From: Paracoccaceae bacterium
GTDB taxonomy: Bacteria; Pseudomonadota; Alphaproteobacteria; Rhodobacterales; Rhodobacteraceae
Assembly (NCBI GenBank): GCA_015487335.1
Contig: WFPZ01000306.1
Location: 1 to 6,547, forward strand
DNA length: 6,547 nucleotides
Direction: 5' to 3'
The position numbers were made by a program, and so were the translations under genes. The notes beneath the pieces were generated by a model that saw only the letters and a program-made list of their open reading frames with translations, was not told the DNA's origin and searched no databases. Shown piece by piece: positions 4,136 through 6,547 of this stretch. Each line of letters starts with the position of its first letter. The first letter of the stretch is position 1.

Positions 4136-5257
4136 TCAATCCAGCGCCGCGAAGCGCGCCTTCCACAGGGCCTCGCGATATTCCGCCTCGTCGGTGCTGT
4201 CCCACACGACACCGCCTCCCACGTTCAGCCGCAGCTCGCCGTTTTCCTGCATCACCAGGGTGCGGATCGCCACGTTGAAGCTGGCGCGCCCGTCCGGGGC
4301 GGCCCAGCCGATGGCCCCGCAATAGACATCGCGCGGGGTTTCCTCCAGTTCGGCGATGATCTCCATCGCCCGCACCTTCGGCGCCCCGGTAACCGAGCCG
4401 CAGGGAAAGAGCGCCGCGAAGATTTCGGCCAGCCCGGTGCCCGGCACCAGCCGCCCCTCCACTTGCGAGACCATCTGGTGCACCGTCTCGTAGCTTTCCA
4501 CATGAAACAGCTCCGGCACCATGACCGAACCGGCTTCGGCCACCCGCGAGATGTCGTTGCGCAGGAGATCGACGATCATCAGGTTTTCGGCCCGGTCCTT
4601 CTCGGATGCCGCCAGCCAGGCCCGAAGGCGGGCGTCCTCGGCCGGTGTGGCGCCGCGCGCCACGGTGCCTTTCATCGGGCGGGTGGTGATCTTGCCGCCG
4701 GAGACGGAAAAGAACAGCTCGGGCGAGCGCGAGAGCACCGCCGGCCCGCCCAGCTCCACCAGTGCGCCATGGCCTACCGGCTGGCGCGCGGCGAGAGCTG
4801 CGTAAAGCTCGGCCGGCGCGGCATCGGTGTGCGCGCGCATCGGGAAGGTGAGGTTCACCTGGTAGATGTCGCCCGCGCCGATGTAGTCATGGACGCGGGC
4901 GAAAAGCTCGCGGTAGCGGGGGAAGTCCATCTCGGGCTCGGGGGTGCTCAGCCGCGCGCCCGTGGCGCCGGGCGGTTGCGCCGGACGCGGGCCCTCGAAG
5001 GCGCCGAACAGCACAAGCGGCGTGGCGCGACCTGCGGGCATCAGCGGCCCCAGCCTGTCGGCGGCAAGGCAATAGCCCAGCTCGTAGCTGGCATAGCCCG
5101 CAAGCCACAGCCCTTCGGCCCGCGCCGCCTCCATCGCGGCCAGCGCGCCGGGCACCTCGGCGGGGGAATCGGCGCGGATGACGCGCAGGGGCGCGGCAAA
5201 CTCCGTGCCCCCGGCCACCGGCCCCGCATCAAAGATCACCCGCTGTTGCGCCATCAT
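4136..5257 (-). CDS. pabB: Aminodeoxychorismate synthase component I (chorismate-binding, PabB)
   Basis: A 373-residue cytoplasmic enzyme that converts chorismate and ammonia to 4-amino-4-deoxychorismate, the precursor of p-aminobenzoate for folate. It has the chorismate-binding enzyme fold, and its main motifs are all present: SRSPELFF (176-183), RPMKGT (193-198), ENLMIVDLLRNDISRV (224-239), PCGSVTGAPKVRAMEII (285-301), YCGAIGW (312-318) and LNVGGGVVWDSTDEAEY (344-360). Lysine K196 in PMKGT is the mark of aminodeoxychorismate synthase; anthranilate synthase has PIAGT there. The N-terminal domain is short compared with Escherichia coli PabB (about 453 residues), as in many alphaproteobacteria. 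GGAAGGGG (5270-5263) precedes two consecutive ATGs at 5257 and 5254. An upstream ATG at 5284 would add nine residues but lies before this site. It follows queG by 46 bases, so co-transcription is likely. No pabA or pabC is in view. Confidence 0.95.
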   Translation of the reverse strand: MMAQQRVIFDAGPVAGGTEFAAPLRVIRADSPAEVPGALAAMEAARAEGLWLAGYASYELGYCLAADRLGPLMPAGRATPLVLFGAFEGPRPAQPPGATGARLSTPEPEMDFPRYRELFARVHDYIGAGDIYQVNLTFPMRAHTDAAPAELYAALAARQPVGHGALVELGGPAVLSRSPELFFSVSGGKITTRPMKGTVARGATPAEDARLRAWLAASEKDRAENLMIVDLLRNDISRVAEAGSVMVPELFHVESYETVHQMVSQVEGRLVPGTGLAEIFAALFPCGSVTGAPKVRAMEIIAELEETPRDVYCGAIGWAAPDGRASFNVAIRTLVMQENGELRLNVGGGVVWDSTDEAEYREALWKARFAALD

Positions 5258-5262
5258 GCGAA

Positions 5263-5270
5263 CCCCTTCC
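5263..5270 (-). promoter_or_regulatory. Ribosome binding site GGAAGGGG that decides the pabB start
   Basis: Read on the minus strand it lies five bases before the ATG at 5257 and eight before that at 5254. It falls inside the possible nine-residue extension from 5284, making that longer start unlikely. Confidence 0.55.
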
Positions 5271-5303
5271 GCTGCCCGGCCCACATAGGCCGAAACGAGC
5301 CGC

Positions 5304-6347
5304 TCAGCCAGCCCCCTCCAGCCGGGCGCAGCCCCAGCGGGCGGCGTCGGCCACGGCCTCGTCCGGGTCCTGCGTCAGGCGGGCCGCGACGGCAAGCAGG
5401 GACGCCTCGCCGGAATTGCCGATCGCATAAAGGACATTGCGCACGAAGCGGTCGCGGCCGATCCGCTTGATCGGGCTGCCGGAGAATTTCGCCCGGAAGG
5501 CGGCATCGTCCAGCGCCGCCAGTTCGGCCAGCGGCGGGGCGAGAAGATCGGCCCGCGCCGCATAGCGCTGCTCGCGCGCGGCGGCGGCGAACTTGTTCCA
5601 AGGGCAGACGGCGAGGCAGTCGTCGCAGCCGTAGATGCGGTTGCCCAGGGCGGGGCGCAGGGCCTCTTCGACCGGCCCCCTGTGCTCGATGGTCAGGTAG
5701 GAGATGCAGCGCCGCGCATCCAGGCGCCAGGGTGCCGGGAAGGCCCCGGTGGGGCAGGCATCGAGGCAGGCGCGGCAAGTGCCGCAATGTTCCTTGCCGG
5801 GCGGGTCCGGTTCCAGTTCCACGGTAGTGAAGATGGCGCCGAGGAAGAACCAGTTTCCCAGTTCGCGGCTGACCAGGTTGGTGTGCTTGCCCTGCCAGCC
5901 CAGCCCGGCGGCGGCGGCCAGGGGCTTTTCCATCACCGGCGCGGTATCGACGAATACCTTGATCTCGGCCTGCGGCACCTCGGCCAGCAGCCAGCGCCCC
6001 ACCCGCTTGAGCCGTTTCTTCACGATGTCATGGTAATCGCGGCCCTGCGCATAGACGCTGATCGCGCCCCGCCTGCGCCGGGCCAGCACCTCGAGGGGGT
6101 CATGCGCGGGGGTGTAGGGCTCGGCCAGCATCACCACCGAGCGCGCCGCGGGCCACAGCGCCGCCGGGTTGCCGCGCCAGTGCATGCGTTCGGCCATCCA
6201 GCTCATCTGCCCATGCATCCCGGACCCGACGAATTCGCGCAGCCGTCCGGCCAGTTCGGGCAGCGCATCCGGGCGCGTCACGCCCATTGCCGCAAAGCCC
6301 TCGGCCAGGGCCCTTTCCCGCAACCGATCCTTCAGATCGTCTCTCAC
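5304..6347 (-). CDS. queG: Epoxyqueuosine reductase QueG
   Basis: A 347-residue cytoplasmic cobalamin- and iron-sulfur-dependent enzyme that carries out the last step of queuosine synthesis, reducing epoxyqueuosine to queuosine at the wobble position of GUN-anticodon tRNAs. YAQGRDYHDIVKKRL (99-113), VDTAPVMEK (133-141, with the catalytic aspartate D134) and GLGWQGKHTNL (148-158) form the cobalamin-binding catalytic part. CGTCRACLDACPTGAF (188-203) and CDDCLAVCPWNK (241-252), plus C214, supply eight cysteines for two [4Fe-4S] clusters. A helical HEAT-like tail for tRNA binding covers about 275-345. The length is usual for the family and all key residues are intact. The start is GTG at 6347, with AAGAGG (6358-6353) five bases upstream. 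It lies 87 bases after the glutathione transferase-like gene and 46 bases before pabB. Confidence 0.97.
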   Translation of the reverse strand: MRDDLKDRLRERALAEGFAAMGVTRPDALPELAGRLREFVGSGMHGQMSWMAERMHWRGNPAALWPAARSVVMLAEPYTPAHDPLEVLARRRRGAISVYAQGRDYHDIVKKRLKRVGRWLLAEVPQAEIKVFVDTAPVMEKPLAAAAGLGWQGKHTNLVSRELGNWFFLGAIFTTVELEPDPPGKEHCGTCRACLDACPTGAFPAPWRLDARRCISYLTIEHRGPVEEALRPALGNRIYGCDDCLAVCPWNKFAAAAREQRYAARADLLAPPLAELAALDDAAFRAKFSGSPIKRIGRDRFVRNVLYAIGNSGEASLLAVAARLTQDPDEAVADAARWGCARLEGAG

Positions 6348-6379
6348 CCCGGCCTCTTCTTCCGTTTCGAAATGCTTGC

Positions 6380-6394
6380 GGGGCGAACCGCCCC
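6380..6394. repeat. Perfect GC hairpin GGGGCG-AAC-CGCCCC upstream of queG
   Basis: Six-base-pair stem with a three-base loop in the 87-base gap between the glutathione transferase-like gene and queG, 33 bases before the queG GTG. There is no T run, so it could be a terminator of the upstream gene, an RNA-processing hairpin or a leader structure for queG. Confidence 0.35.
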
Positions 6395-6413
6395 TGGCGC
6401 AGACGGGGGCAAG

Positions 6414-6430
6414 AGGGGCAGACAGCCCCT
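6414..6430 (-). terminator. Hairpin right after the glutathione transferase-like gene
   Basis: AGGGGC, loop AGACA, GCCCCT (6414-6430 on the plus strand) is a perfect six-base-pair stem starting four bases past the stop codon of the upstream gene on the minus strand. The following bases CTCTTGCC are only slightly T-containing, so termination may be partial and queG may be read both from upstream and from its own promoter. Confidence 0.4.
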
Positions 6431-6434
6431 GAGC

Positions 6435-6547
6435 CTAGAAGTCCAGATCCGCATAATGAGGCGGCGGCGGGAAGCCCGGCACGTGATCGGCCAGGATCGA
6501 GCGGAAGGCCGGGCGCGACTTGATCTTGGCATACCAGTCCTTGACGC
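6435..6547 (-). CDS. Glutathione S-transferase-like protein, C-terminal end only
   Basis: Only the last 36 residues are in the window, ending at TAG (6437-6435). They read VKDWYAKIKSRPAFRS, then ILADHVPGFPPP, and finish with PHYADLDF. The W-x3-I-x-S-R-P-A-F block is the typical end of the alpha-helical C-terminal domain of bacterial glutathione S-transferases, and the PPPxHYADLDF tail is familiar from alphaproteobacterial members. Such enzymes conjugate or transfer glutathione and act in the cytoplasm; the substrate cannot be told. The glutathione-binding thioredoxin-fold domain lies outside the window. It is on the same strand as queG and pabB and may be the first gene of that group. Confidence 0.8.
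   Translation of the reverse strand, partial: VKDWYAKIKSRPAFRSILADHVPGFPPPPHYADLDF

Noticed and set aside
5258..5284. Nine-residue extension of PabB from ATG 5284
   Set aside because: GGAAGGGG at 5270-5263 lies within it and points to the ATGs at 5257/5254.
4463..5470. Plus-strand open frame of 335 codons opposite pabB and the end of queG
   Set aside because: It spans two real genes on the other strand, and its translation lacks any family motif.
1..6547. Search for tRNA/rRNA genes, CRISPR arrays, transposase or integrase genes, attachment repeats and defence or toxin-antitoxin modules
   Set aside because: No regularly spaced repeats, no mobile-element proteins and no cloverleaf-like segment were seen by eye. 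The gene content is core-type, so no new multi-gene system is claimed.

Overview
The window is GC-rich, with tightly packed genes on both strands. The gene content points to an alphaproteobacterium of the Rhodobacteraceae/Roseobacter type. The strongest clue is an overlapping petP-petR regulator pair, known from Rhodobacter capsulatus, next to a short (289-residue) bacterial branched-chain aminotransferase. Taxonomy here is inferred from protein resemblance and base composition only.

Layout from left to right. Bases 1-400 (minus) hold the N-terminal 133 residues of a histone-deacetylase-fold amidohydrolase, cut by the window edge. It diverges across 49 bases from a secreted 184-residue protein with a DxTGDGxxD calcium-loop-like motif (450-1004). 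A convergent gap follows, then the minus-strand operon petP-petR (2298-1088) with ATGA overlap. PetP is a MarR-type regulator and PetR is an OmpR-type response regulator with no kinase gene beside it. petP diverges from ilvE (2474-3343) across 175 AT-richer bases. That gap contains credible back-to-back promoters and a perfect 10-bp palindrome lying between their -35 boxes. Next come a small, very basic, unassigned minus-strand gene with a consensus AGGAGG site (3689-3483) and a Dabb-domain protein (3836-4126). Nine bases further on, pabB (aminodeoxychorismate synthase component I, minus) ends. pabB follows queG (epoxyqueuosine reductase, minus, 6347-5304), and the C-terminal tail of a glutathione S-transferase-like gene fills the right edge.

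Most of this is core metabolism and regulation: branched-chain amino acid transamination, p-aminobenzoate/folate synthesis, the last step of tRNA queuosine synthesis, and a two-gene regulator unit. I see no phage, insertion sequence, CRISPR array, tRNA, rRNA or defence island, and no clearly new multi-gene system. The observations most worth following are the palindromic operator candidate between petP and ilvE, the uncharacterised basic small protein with its own apparent promoter and hairpin, and the secreted protein divergent from the deacetylase. No stretch longer than 300 bases lacks a gene.
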